A stretch of 64,000 nt of DNA. Source: Volvox africanus. Its lineage: Eukaryota > Chlorophyta > Chlorophyceae > Chlamydomonadales > Volvocaceae. Made by a program: the position numbers and the translations under genes. The notes under the pieces are model-generated. The model searched no databases. It worked only from the letters and a program-made list of their open reading frames with translations, and had not been told where the DNA came from. Below, one piece after another: positions 25,686-37,712 of the stretch. Positions within the stretch are counted from its first letter, which is position 1; every line of letters begins with the position of its first letter. Location: positions 5,428,501 to 5,492,500 of the forward strand of contig BSDZ01000094.1 in the NCBI GenBank assembly GCA_030268105.1, given 5' to 3'.

Positions 25686-28600
25686 TCAGCCAGTATCACT
25701 GTCTATGACCGCCGCCGCAGTATCGGGCACGGCACCTGCCGCACTGCCGTCGCCGGGCCCCCTTACCCCGTTTATCTTAGCCGCTCGGTCGCTGGCGCCA
25801 CCACCACGCAGGCGGCTGCTATTGTGGTGATGCGAGTGGCGGGATCGCTTCGCCTGGCGGTGGTTGTCGTCAATCTCTCCGACACTGCGGCACTCCCGCC
25901 GACCATGACGCCGGGGTCGAAGGCTGCGAGTCATGCAGTACCCCTCATCGTTTTCCTTCTTCTCCTTCCCCTCCTTCTCCTTCCCCTCCTTCTGCTTCTC
26001 CTCCTTCTCCTTCTGCTTCTCCTCCTTCTCCTTCTGCTTCTCCTCCTTCTCCTTCTGCTTCTCCTCCTTCTCCTTCCCCTCGTCCTCCTTCTCCTTCCCC
26101 TCGTCCTCCTTCTGCTTCTCCTCCTTCCCCTCGTCCTCCTTCTCCTTCCCCTCGTCCTCCTTCTCCTTCCCCTCGTCCTCCTTCTCCTTCTCCTTCCCCT
26201 CCACCTTCCCCTCCTCCTTCTCCTTCCCCTCCTCCTCCTCCCGCTTCTCCTCCTTCCCCTCCTCCTTCTCCTTCTCCTCTTCCTCTTGCTTCTCCTCCCC
26301 CCTGTCATCGGCCTCTCGTTGCTGCCGATCTCGCCCACAGTCAACGCCGGAGTTAGGATCGCGGTTCTGTCCATCTGCACCAGCTTGCGCACAGCCGCTC
26401 GGCAAGGACGGTGGAGAAAGCCCGGATGTGGTCGCAGCCGCCGTCGCATCCACTCGCCGTTGCAGCGCCCGGTCAGCCCCGGCCGCACTGTCCCCCATTG
26501 GCAGAGCGTCAATGATATTCGGATCGTGGAGTACTGCACCGGGACTGGCGCCGTGATCCTCCAATGTACCCAAACATTCCGACTGGCGGCGCCACCACTC
26601 GTTGCCGTACTCCCGCAGCAGCTCCTCCCCGGGTTTAATGTCGTGCAGTGCCACCAGCACGGGAAGCGGTACACCACGGACCATCACCGGCACGACCTGC
26701 CGTGTACGTCAGCATATGTAGGAGAAGCAGCAACTGGGTGGAGAAGGGATCATGGAGTACCCGTGGGCTGCACTTTCTTGGATATATGCGCCAAACCACA
26801 AACGACCCGAGTGGGAAGGGCTCCAACATCACAGTTGGTTACTTAGCACTGCTACTTTTCCCCCTATTTCGTGCCATTCTCCCAACTCCCAACTCCTAAC
26901 GAGCCCAACTCCAGAACAAGATGGCTCCGATGGGTCCCATCGGGAGCCCTTCCGCACTTCCCGCACAGGACATGTGGACTCCAGGGCCCTGATCCCAAAC
27001 GCCATAAAGTCGTAGTATCTCACCACGCAGTTGGCTTCCTTTCTGGTGTGGGGCTGCGTCGCATCGGGCCCACGGACCCACGGGTCGTTCACGCAGGCTG
27101 CCAGGCCGCCGTAGCTCAGCATCTGGAGCTCCAATGCTGGCAACCCTGAGGGCGGGAAGGGCGAGACGAGGAGCGCCGTCGCTGTGTGAATCCCAGGTCA
27201 GTACGCACCCGATGGTGGGCTGAGGACTAGTAAGTACCGGCAGCGAATCAAGCATACACAACGATACTGCCCCTTCGAAATCATGTCGCCGTCCACAAGT
27301 TGGTGTAATTCACTGCTCCTAGCCACGGCCCCTCCTCGGAGGTCGGAGCCATACACCTTTTCCAGCTCAAAAACGATAGGGAACTTGATGGTGAAATCAA
27401 TAGGATTCGAACCCGCGCACCTGGACAACCCGCTCGCCCCCCCTCGTGCCCCGGGAAGGCCATGCGGAATGACATCGCCAAGAACCGCCACACCATCGCC
27501 TCCGATACGCGGCCGCACCCGGCGGCCATCCTAAGCTGCAGCTGCTGCTTCACCGGGCCCTCCAGCGCCTCGTATCCCTTCTCCACGAAGGGGTCAAGAC
27601 CTGTCTCCTGGGCCTTGACGTAGCACCCCATGACGCAAATCACGCAGTTTCGGGGAAAGCTACGAGAGGCGAACAAGCCCGCCTCGGTCGGCCGCTCTGG
27701 GAGACGTCGCACCTCCAGGCCTTGTGGCTCCACAGGCCCCTCTGGCAGTGGGGTCATGCAGTTCGTCGTTAGCCCCAACTTCCGAGTCAGGTCGAAGCAC
27801 ACCGGCCGGGGCAGCAGTGCGCCAGGGCCGCGAAAAGCAGCGACCCAGAGTGGCTGCGGCTGCGGCTGCGGCTGCGGCAGCACGTGGCCTGATGGCCCTG
27901 CTGACATGCCGCCCCGATCGCCACCGCCGTGGCCATCGCTTGCACCCGCGTTGGCGCCGTCATGCGGCAAGTCAATGGTGATTTGTCGCCAACCCGACAG
28001 CTCTGTGTGCTGCTGCGCGGCCTGCCATTTCGCTAGTAACTGGCCCACGTTGAGGCAGGCCGAGAAAGTCACTCCGTACAGACGCACCTCCCCGGGCTGC
28101 AGCGGTGGAAGCCCCAACTTCGTTGGCACGCAACCGTGTAGGTATCGGAGGGCGGAGGGAGAGGGAAGGTGTGGCGCAAGCCCGTGCTCGTCAGCGCGCT
28201 CGTCCACGTGCTCCTTCTGTTCTTGTTGCTGTTGCTGCTGCTGCCGGTGTTGCTGTTGTTGTTGTTGCTGCTGCTGCTGGTGAGGCCTTGTATCATTCTT
28301 GACGGCGTCCGTCAGGAGCGGCAACATCGTGAAACCATTGCTGTAGCCAGGTTCGGCCATCCCTACCTGGGGCTTTACAACACCAGACGTGGTCGCGGTC
28401 TGCCCGGCAGCACCCGGATTGTGCTCCGAAGCTGCCATCCTCATCACCGCTTCCAAGCCGCCGGGGCAACTACCGCTGGGGAACCCCGCTGCAGATGTAG
28501 CAGCGCCAGTGCTAACCGAGCCCGGCAGCATGTCCATGGGTGATTGAGGTCCCTTGCCCATCAAAAGGACCTCCTGCTGGGGAAGCTGCGACGCACCCCG

Positions 28601-30919
28601 GCTGGGTGGTACCTGGGGCCCGTTCCCAACTACTGCAAACCCATGATGCACTCCCCTAGTCTGGGCCTGGGCGGCAGTGCCCCCTCCCGCATTCGCACCA
28701 GCAACCCTTGCAGCAGGGGCGAGTGCAAGGCCATTGGCAACAGCAGCAGCTATGGTGCCTAACGCAACAGTAACAGGCATAACAGCAATGCCCTGCACAC
28801 GCAGGTCTGCTTGACTGCCACCGCCACTGCGGCTCTCGCAAGGGGTGCCCCTTACGAGGGCGCCGCCAGCAGTCTGGGCAGCGCTGGGTGCTCCAGCTGC
28901 CGCTGCCCCCGCGGCCGCTGCTGCCGCCGTAGCGACGTGACTCTGCAGTTGCCGCTGTTGAGCCGCCTGCATGAGAGCCATCATGGCCAAGGGTAGCTGC
29001 AAGGGCAAAGCCAGGGATGATATGGCTCCGAAGGGCATGCCAGGGATGCCCATGACTGGTGTTACCTCCCGCGCTGCCACTGCGCCTGCTTGGAGAGGTA
29101 ATGTGCATCCCTGCTGCTGCTGCTGCCGCTGTGGGGGCCACATATGCAACTGCCACGACTGTGGTTGCGAGGGCGCTTGCTGCTGTGCTTCCAATTGTTG
29201 TGGCTGAGCCTGCCCCTGCCGTGCTCCTGGCGGCCATGGCTTGGGCTTTGATCCCCTCCGCAGCCCATGCTGTGATGGCTTCTGCTCTCCAGCCTGCCCG
29301 CGCCGCTGTAATGGCTCCTCCTCTGTCTCCTCCGCCTCCTGTAGCAGCAGCTGCTGCTGCCTCCCGGCAGCCGCTTCCACGAGCATTGCAGTGGAAGGAT
29401 TCTTACTGATCCTACTGATTCCCCGGGAGGCCTCTGTTCCAGGGGGCCTCACCACAGCCTCAGCCACATCCGGACCTCCTGACTCCATAGCTTCCGTCAT
29501 CACGCCATCACGGTCATTATCGGTGATACTGGTGAGATGGCTGCGGCTACTGGGCTCCCGAGAAACCTCAGCTGGGCCCTCCCCTCGGTGAGGTGCATGA
29601 GGTGCTACTGCTTCTACTGCTGCCAGGCTGCTCCGGCCCGGGGGCGGTCCGGGGACTGCCGCGGCCGGAGAGGCTGATGCAGGGAGATCGTCCCAGCCCG
29701 CCGAGAGCTGATTACACTCCTCCCGCCCCTCTTGGACATCGTCAGCACGTCTCCAACGAAAGTAGACAATGGTGATCAATCCACCGGAGGCATCGGTCGT
29801 TCGAAGATGCCAATACTTCTGCTGGTGCTGGGGAGTTTCCTGCCCCTTGTTGCCGTCCAACCCGCCGCACGGAGCCCATTCTAATGCCACCACCACCTCC
29901 ACCGGCATCCGCAGCGCAAATACCTGCAGCAGATCCCCCGGCGCCGCACCCCGCTGATGCAGCCAGTCCGCCAGGCCAACAACCCGCCATTCCGGTTTCC
30001 TATCCGCATTTCCCGCCATACCCCTGAACGTGCCGTTCCTAGGTCCGGACCCGGGAGGCTTCTCAGCCCGCGGGTCCAGCAGCACGGGGAAAACCTGCGT
30101 CGCCTGCCAGGCGGTGCGCTCCCCCACCAGCGCCTCCGCGACCACCAGCGGAATCGGAATCGCCGCCAACTGCAGATCACGTGTGCCCAGCTCCACCGTC
30201 CAGCCCCAGCCGCCAGCCGTGGGCTCAGCTGCCGCCACGACGGCCCTGCCACTGCGGACGATGGACACCCGCAGCTTGTCGGCGCCCCGCAGACCCAAAG
30301 CCCGCATGACACCACCGGCGGGGCCCAAACGCAAGCTGGAGCTGCCGAGATCTAGTCGGAGCTCCAGCCGGTGAGGTTCCAGGAGCTCCTGCTTGTCGCC
30401 CAGCTGGCAATACAGGGTCACAGTCCGTGGCACAGTGCTGTCCATGACTGAGGCCGACTCTGCCGGGAAGGCCCTCCGGATGGCCTGCATACCTGACAGG
30501 CCCGATGCGCCAGCGGAAAGCACGAAGGAAGCGAGTGGCGGCAGAATATCTGCACGCAACAGATCATTCACGCCGCTGGGGATGCCTGACCGCTGCTGAT
30601 CACGTGGGTTGGGATTCCCCTCCGAACTTTCCTCCTCTCGAATCGAGCCGTCGTCGGCACCGTCCCCACGGCGTCCATCGGTCTGCAAGCCGCTGCTGTA
30701 GTCACGGCCAGCTGCCCGGCTGCGCAGTACTTGGTCGGCACACATTCTGTTGTTATCCACCGCATCACTTCTACGCTCGCCTCTCTGGGAGGTCTTGGAG
30801 TTCAACCGAATAGCACTGCCAGGAATCGCAGCTGCTGGTGACGCCACCTCCATGACAGCACCAGCAAGTCCTTCGCTGCGGCCGCCGTCCTCACCCCCGC
30901 TGCCCCGTCTCGGTCCCAT
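25686..30919 (-). CDS. large SET-domain protein (putative lysine methyltransferase)
   Basis: Three exons, 30919-27421, 27145-27024 and 26696-25686, give 4632 bases in frame (1543 residues). The SET-type core begins near residue 1066 (GLEVRRLPERP..AGLFASR), contains GGLAACVNDPW followed by EANCVVV in exon 2, and closes with VLVALHDIKPGEELLREYG and NEWWR in exon 3. SET enzymes transfer methyl from S-adenosylmethionine to lysine; the usual NHS motif is NDP here, as in some divergent SET proteins, so activity and substrate are uncertain. The ~1060-residue N-terminal part is Ala/Gly/Gln-rich with a poly-Gln tract (about residues 876-905). It contains segments such as RLELRLDLGSSSLRLG and WRVVGLADWLHQRGAAPGD that faintly recall B3-type barrels, unproven. 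The tail is Glu/Lys repeats followed by basic clusters resembling nuclear-localisation signals. The ATG is the first Met of the open frame. Confidence 0.8.
25955..26300 (-). repeat. GAG/AAG-rich coding repeat (Glu-Lys tail of SET protein)
   Basis: About 350 bases of nearly pure purine on the minus strand, made of units such as EKEDEGK and EKQKEKE. The frame stays open throughout and ends in a normal stop 270 bases later. The complementary strand yields Leu- and Ser/Phe-rich shadow frames. Confidence 0.85.
28203..28290 (-). repeat. poly-Gln (CAG/CAA) tract in the SET protein
   Basis: Consecutive CAA/CAG codons on the minus strand, broken by one His-Arg pair, in the long disordered region ahead of the SET core. 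Confidence 0.85.
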
Positions 30920-32069
30920 CAGATGTGCTTGCGAGGACCTGGGTGATTCACAGATCAACCAGCGATGCGTCTGGCCCTTTTTCACTTGGCAAGCATCTCG
31001 ACTCAGGCAGAAGGACAGCCAACAGTGATTTTATGCATCAAGCTTCTACATTATCGCTCGATACACGAGCCCAAAAATTCATTAAGTTGGTAGCAAAGCT
31101 TTTAATTTGAGCTCATCTTGGGGATAATGGGGAATCGTTGACTGTTGTATACAAAATCCTATATAACTGGTCGCTTTAACTGGTTTAAATATTAGGAAAA
31201 GTTATAGCGAGCCATCGGCTGTATGGCATGTGCGCTAACGGCTACCGGTAATCCGCTTCCCAACGGATCCATGCCTGTCCAAGTCCCACAAGTTTCCACA
31301 ACCTTAGCGCATCAACATTTTTTTTGGAACTGATTCGTACAAATCAAACATGGTTAGGAATTAAGAACCACACCCGCGCACATCACGTATTGACAAATTA
31401 AATCCAAGCCTGACAACCGAAAATTTCCACCGGCGCAAGCTATATTCTTGCTTTGCTGACGCAATTTGCTTGATAAATCTGCATCATAAACACCTGCAAT
31501 CGTGCCCTGTGATCCCTCCCCCGAATGTTTTCAATCCTTAATGCACAATTTTTTGGTTGCGACCCTTCGACCAAAGGTTTTCGTAAAGAAAGCAGCAAGA
31601 GGTTTGGATTATATATATGCGAGCTGCGACGGTGGCTTGACAAGCATACCAAGCAACCGTACTGCAACTGAACGATCGCGATGACTCGAAGCGGAAACCG
31701 GCCCGTCCAATAAAGATATATCTAATTTATGATTTGTTTCAAGACAAAAGTATTATTTATTTGCTCAAGCATAATGTCCGGGAAGGCATGAAGGCCCACC
31801 TAGAGAGCAGGAAATCCCCCGTTGTATTTCACGACAATCTTCAGCATCAGGCTTCACTCCGTTCACCTCCAGAATCATACCATAATTCAGTACCGGCGTC
31901 CGGCCGCGGCGTATCGACTCCTAGCGAGCCCAGGCATCCTCCTGGAGGTGCCCGTGCAACCAAGCACTGTCCCTGCGACCCATGCATCTGCGTCAACGCC
32001 ATTTCGCCCCAAAGCCAAAGTCCCAACCGTGTTCATCCCTCAGAAACAGCAACGCAATACCCGTCCATC
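30920..32069. other. intergenic between SET and PX genes
   Basis: 5' flank of the SET gene and 3' flank of the PX gene. AT-rich, with a run of T at about 31319-31325. No open frame of interest. Confidence 0.45.
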
Positions 32070-35000
32070 CTACAACAGCAACAGCTCCTGCGCCCTATCC
32101 GCCGCCGCTGGCGGCTGCATTGCTACAGCTGCAGCCGCCGCTACTGACAATTGTGCCTCCAGGTCCTGGACACGTGCCGCCAGCTGCGCGCTGGTCTGAC
32201 TGTGCGCCGCCAGCACTGACTTGTGCACCTCCCGCTCCGCCGCTGCCGCATTCCGCAGGCGCTGTACCTCTTGGGCGAGCAGTGCGTTGTCGGCCCGGGC
32301 CCGATCCAGCAACATCTGATGCTGATGCTGTTGCGGCGGCGGGGGTGGCGGGATGGTGACAGCCGCTTCTGCTTGTCCTTTCCGCGTGCGCAGGTCCGCC
32401 TGGGGGTGGAGGGCACGAGCCCGAAAGCGATGACGTGTGATTAGGAAGAGAACTCTTCCAGGGGGGAGAAGCGCTAAGAAGGAAGCAACACGCACGTTTG
32501 AGCAACCGTAGGTATTAAGTACGACACAGTAACAACATATAGCACACAGCACACAGCCATCATAACTCTCAAAACACAGCCCGCATCGGCTCCTTCCGAC
32601 CTCCTCGACCAACGCACCAGTTGCTGCTCCTGCTCCTTCAGCTTTCCCTGGAGCTCCTGCACCAGGGTATTTGCCGCCTCGAGCTCCCGCCCCACTTCTT
32701 GTAGCCGGCCCTGGAGCTCCTGCTCGTCATGCGCGTTTGTGCGCGTCTGCTCGTCCAACAGCCGCTGCAGCTCATCTGCTCGTTGCTGTTGTTCGTCTGC
32801 TCGCTGCCTTTGCTCGTCCAGTTGCCGTTTTTGCTCGTCCAAACACCCTAGCTGCTCGTCCACTGTCCGCTGCCGCTCTCCTAGCCGCTGCTGCAGCTCT
32901 TCCGCCCGCTGCTGCGCCGCCAGCACAGTCACGGTGCTGCCCACGTCCCACTCCTGGAATCTTCGAAGCAGCTCGGCGTTTTCCGTGCGGGCCTCTGACA
33001 GCTGCGATTGGAGCTGGGATATCTGTGGCGAGGGTAGGAAGGACGATCACACTCTCTCGGTAAACCTCGCCCCGCGTCCCGCCCCGCCCCGGCCTCCCCC
33101 TCCCCCACGCATTGCCTTACCTTGCCTTGCCCCGCGCCCCCCCCCCATGATACGGAAACCGAACTGCGTCCAAGATCACCGACTTGTACTGAAGTGCACG
33201 GAAAAACACATTAGAAAGGCAAAACCGCGTCATCTCCCCCACCCAAGTCATCTCATGATGAACAGTCAACTCCCCGGTCGTACGGGGTGATGCCGCCGTA
33301 CCTGCTGCGCGTGCGCCGCGCTGCGTTTGGACAGCGTCTCCTCCAGCTCGGCCACCCGCTGCTCCAGGGTGGTCCGAGCGGCCTCCAACTGCGCCAGCTG
33401 TGAGCAAACCCAACAGGCCGGGACATACGGCGAGGTACAACAACAAGATACGTGGCATGTGCGAGAGATTCAGCTGACCGCACGGCGCTAGCCGCGAGAC
33501 CACCACACGCCCTTTTTTGTTCTCCCTACACTACCGAGTACATAGCATATGTACCGTAACCTATCCCCATGTTGTACGACACACGCAAGCAGAACCTGTG
33601 CTCTATCCAGATGTTTCCCCAGGTTCTCTCCAACAGAGTGAAATCCACCTAAACGTTTGGAAGCAAGCACCCGCATTTGTCCACGCGTTACTTGATATAT
33701 GAAGCTACTAAGACATCCCCCAAAACACGCACTCGGCCTTCCTCCGCCACAGACAACACAGCCATGCACCCCATGTCCCGCAGAGCAGTATGGCAATGGC
33801 AGTTTAAACTGGACACGGCCGAAACCTTCCTCCGCCGCCGCAGCTCCCCAGCCCCCCCCAAGAAGAGCTGTCGAAAGCTGTCATACACATTCGTACAAGT
33901 TGCCACCTGCTACAGGCAGTTAAACCCCGACTCCTTGCCCCCGCACCTCCTGCTCCTGCCCCTGCCCCGCTCGCTCCAACTCGAACTCCCCCAGGCGCAC
34001 CGCCATAGCTAGGTTGGCATCCCGAAGCATTGCCACCTCGTTTACGGCCGCCTCAGTTTCGGAGCCTGGGAATACCAAATGGCAGAAGGAGGGAGAACCG
34101 TGTTTTAGCTGATGGAAAGGTCCCACCTCTCAGGCACTCACAGGGGTTATCACATTTCCCCTGACATCTCCCTCCATACACACACAACATAAACATAGCA
34201 CGTGTATAGAAACGCCATATTTATATTTATATCCATATTTATATTTATAATATTCAGTTGTAACCAACATGAAAAAATATCGTTCTTTTATTGTTTTACT
34301 GCCTAGATTGTAAACATACTTAATATCTGTATCTCCCTAGCAGGGCATTACGGATACCATCTTACTTCGTCGTCCTGTTAACTTTTTACAATTGGCCAGG
34401 AGAGCGATGGAAAGAAATTCGGGAACGTCACCCCGGACAATACCAGGAAATTATTGACAAAATAGGCCCTGTTCCAGGAACATCTGCTGGCTCCAGAACC
34501 TCATGACTTGACAAGTTAACACTACGGGAGCTCAGTGTTGGTTATTTCAACGGTCTTAAGAAGTAACGTCTGGGCCGCAGAAAACGTTTTTGCAGTTTCC
34601 GGGGGACCCCGGAGCGTTGTATAGTTTTACCCAGTTAGGGTTCTGGGGGTGCTCCCGGAGTGAAGGTATTTTGGGGGCTTAGGGGACCCCCTGCCCCGAG
34701 AACAAACAGCTATTACATTGAAGAAATCTATGCACGAGATAGAGGAGCGGTGCTTAGGAAGGGTTTGTCCGTCCTCTGCACGGCTGCTGGCCATGAAAGG
34801 ATGATTTGCGCAAAAAAACCCGGTACCCACATGCAGTTTCCAGTCGTTGGACGAGCAAGTCAACCACCCGCCGTACATCAGCCCGATTCTGCAGATGTAT
34901 GCCCAACCGGGCTGCCTGCGCAACGCCGGTAGGAGGGGCGGCGGAAGTTGTGGCGGTGTCGCCACCACTGCCAGCGCCGTACGTCAACGCTCCATGCGGC

Positions 35001-37009
35001 GTGTGCGGATGACGAGCTTGATGCAGCAGGTGCTGTCGGTCGGTCTGTGGCGACAGCGGAACCATTGTACGGCAGAAGGGGTCAAGCAGGGTGTAATAAA
35101 TTACTGAAGCAGTGGAAGGGCTTATACCCCAGGACGGTGCCAACATACGTGTATTGGATTGGGGCGATCTGTCTGGTTTCCGGATTTCAACCAAATGGTG
35201 GTGATAATGATGGTGGTCGTCATGTTGTTATTGTTGTTGATGAAGTACTAGTACAAGTAGTAGTTGTTTTTGTTGTTTTTGTTGTTTTTGTTGTTGGTGG
35301 TGATGATTTCATCACGAACTGGTACGGTAAAGTGCTACGACGGCTGCCTCGTGGATGTATGGATGTACGTATGCTTCCAAATGCCGCTCACCACACGTTC
35401 ACTGCGGCCAGCTGCATTTGCACGCGGATCAGGCGGCATGGTGTGAGTCGTACCAGACCCGCCAGCGGCCGCACCGCTGGACCCCGCCGGCGCAACACTT
35501 GAAGGCACCCCCGCCATACTGCCGATGCCGCTAGGCCCCGATGCATCGCTAGCGCTATCGTCGCCGATGACGCTGGCACCCCCGCCGCCGCCGGGGTATG
35601 CCGCCAGATGGTGTTGGCGGCCTCCCAGACTGCCGTACCCTGAATCTGACGGGGGTGTCGTGGCGCTGCCGCCACGCAGAACGTGGTCCGGTGCGCCGTC
35701 AGGGAGAAGGCTGCGGGGAGCGGCAGCGGTGAAAGACATGACGGACAACGGCAGGTGCGCACCCTGAGACCTTGGCGCCCTACCTTCCCTCACTTGGTCT
35801 TTTTATGTACACACTATATATTTATTTATTTATTCATTTATTTATTATTTATGTGTGTATGTGTGTGTGAAGCCGCACCGAAGCTACCCATCCTCTCTGC
35901 TATCTCCCTCGCTCTCCCTCCCCCCGGCCCCCCTCCCCGCTCCGACCATCACGGTTACTATGATTGGACTCTTGAACAGCTTCGTCGGTGTGGTGACAGG
36001 TATCGTGTAATCACCATCCACCCGCACCCTCTCCCACAGCGTCTGGTCTTTCTCCTCAACCCCCCTTTTTCAGCGGGTGGATTTCACTCCCTCGACATCA
36101 TCTCTTTGACGAAGAGCGTTTACTCTGGAAGTCAAATTGTTCCCTAACCCCGACCGCTGCTCGTATCGTACCGCTGCTGTTGATCCACCCTCTGTCGTTG
36201 CTGTTGCTGCTGCGCCCGTGCAAGGGCCTTATCCAGCTCCAAAAACGCCTTCAGCTGTGACCCACGGGCCATCTCCGGTGTGCCCATCAGACGCCACATC
36301 CATTTCTCCAGCTCCACTCGTCGCCGTTCCAACGCATCCCGTTTATCGCCAATAACCAGTGGGTGCTTGGGCGGCGGAGCCATGCCCCGGGCCGACATGA
36401 TCGCCGGGAAGGCAGCCTTCAGCTGTGGTACGGTAGTACGGTACGTCAGCCAGTACGGCATGCAAGAACTCGCATCCCACATCTATCCGAGATTACGTAA
36501 AGTAGCTGGATGCATTCAAGCGTTAAGATTTCGCTGTGTCTCGGTCTCGCCTCTTCGGCGCTCCGACTATCTCACTCCTTTTGGTTTCTTCGCCCCTTCA
36601 TAAATGTCAAGACTCATGTGGGTATTCCGGAAACAGCACTACTAACTCGATCAATTAAATCACGGTATTAAATAGGAATTATTATTTGGGATCGTAGACC
36701 CTAAGGGCAAAAGTGTATGCCAAACCTAATATGAGCTGCAAAGCCAGGGAACCTTGTCCGATTCAATGTTTGAACTCCCCTAAGGGTTTTGGAATCCATG
36801 CTTAGCTAAGCTGCCTTGATCCAGACTCTTTGGCTAACCTGATCATGCAGGTGCCGGAACTGGCTGTACCGACGCAGCACGAAGAAGGGTGCAGAATCTG
36901 TCGATGGCTCCCCTTTGCTGCCGCCGCTGTTTGCTTCATCAGAAATCTCTTGACGACAAAAGATGTTGACACGGTACAGCTGCGAGTGGACGAAACGAGA
37001 TGTGCACAC
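32070..37009 (-). CDS. PX-domain, coiled-coil protein (sorting-nexin-like), 5' end missing
   Basis: Eight exons join in phase: 37009-36839, 36422-36172, 35779-35392, 35044-34831, 34065-33947, 33397-33302, 33022-32618 and 32399-32070 (1974 bases, 657 residues plus stop). The first two form a PX domain: LYRVNIFC.., then FFVLRRYSQFRHLHDQ (the phosphoinositide-contacting RRY.F motif), LKAAFP, MAPPPKHPL and DALERRRVELEKWMWRL with QLKAFLEL. Next come Ser/Gly/Ala-rich linkers. The last three to four exons encode a long heptad-like coiled coil (QQRAEELQQRLGERQR, LDEQRQRADEQQQRADELQR, QLEAARTTLEQRVAELEETL). PX domains bind phosphoinositides, mostly on endosomal membranes; the coiled coil suggests dimerisation. 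No BAR signature is recognised. The start codon and any exon beyond 37009 are not identified; the 35779 acceptor is the weakest junction. Confidence 0.8.
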
Positions 37010-37712
37010 CTAAAAAATGGAACCCTGAGGAACGTCAGCTCCACCCAGACCCACCACAACAGGCTCTCCGTTTTCATCCTTTCCAGTGATGTAAGTTGGA
37101 ATATTACAAGCGTAACGCCAGGCCATGCCCAGCCCACGAGGTTATGTCACAGGCCAAAGATCAGACTCTATAAAAATTTAGCGGTATTTTTTTCATTGTT
37201 AAAATCTTTTCGTTACACGGTGAACATGTAAAAGCACTTTTTCAAGCGAAACTCATGCTCAAATTGAAAGTCAGAGAACCTTTAGCTGTTCTTTCGGAAA
37301 ATTATTTCACTGTAGCTCCTGAGATCATTCAGAAAGGAATAGATGTTCATATAGAAAGGAGCTTGGAGGTTGGGGTATCATGCACAGGTCGTTGCCGTTG
37401 CTTAGCGAACAACCGCTGCGTAAAGTTGCATCACGCAACTCACACGCAAACATTCTGTGTCTTGGTTTGAGCGACATTTAATGTAAATTATTAATATATT
37501 AATCACAATGACATGTAACTCCGTCATGCATTAGTCTCAGCTTACAAATCACATCATTCTCGCGGGGCCCTAGCCGTTCCATGCGTCGTCGTGCCGACGG
37601 GCGTCTCTGATAATGATTGTCAGTAAAGATTCTCCAATTATAGACCGCCAGAGAGTCCTTTGTATCCATTCGTTTCGTACCAGTGGCAAGATTTTCCAGC
37701 AGCAGGTGCGCA

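Noticed and set aside
25545..26846. 433-codon plus-strand frame with a long poly-Leu stretch
   Set aside because: It is antisense to the Glu-Lys tail and SET core of the minus-strand gene.
26900..27420. Extra coding exon with NPIDFTIKFPIVFELEK on the minus strand
   Set aside because: The SET exons 30919-27421 and 27145-27024 join in phase and restore the expected SET spacing without it, so it lies in an intron.
27395..27425. tRNA-like T-loop sequence (GGGTTCGAATCC) on the minus strand
   Set aside because: The T-stem does not pair beyond three bases, and no matching acceptor stem, D-arm or anticodon arm lies about 70 bases upstream. It falls at the start of an intron of the SET gene.
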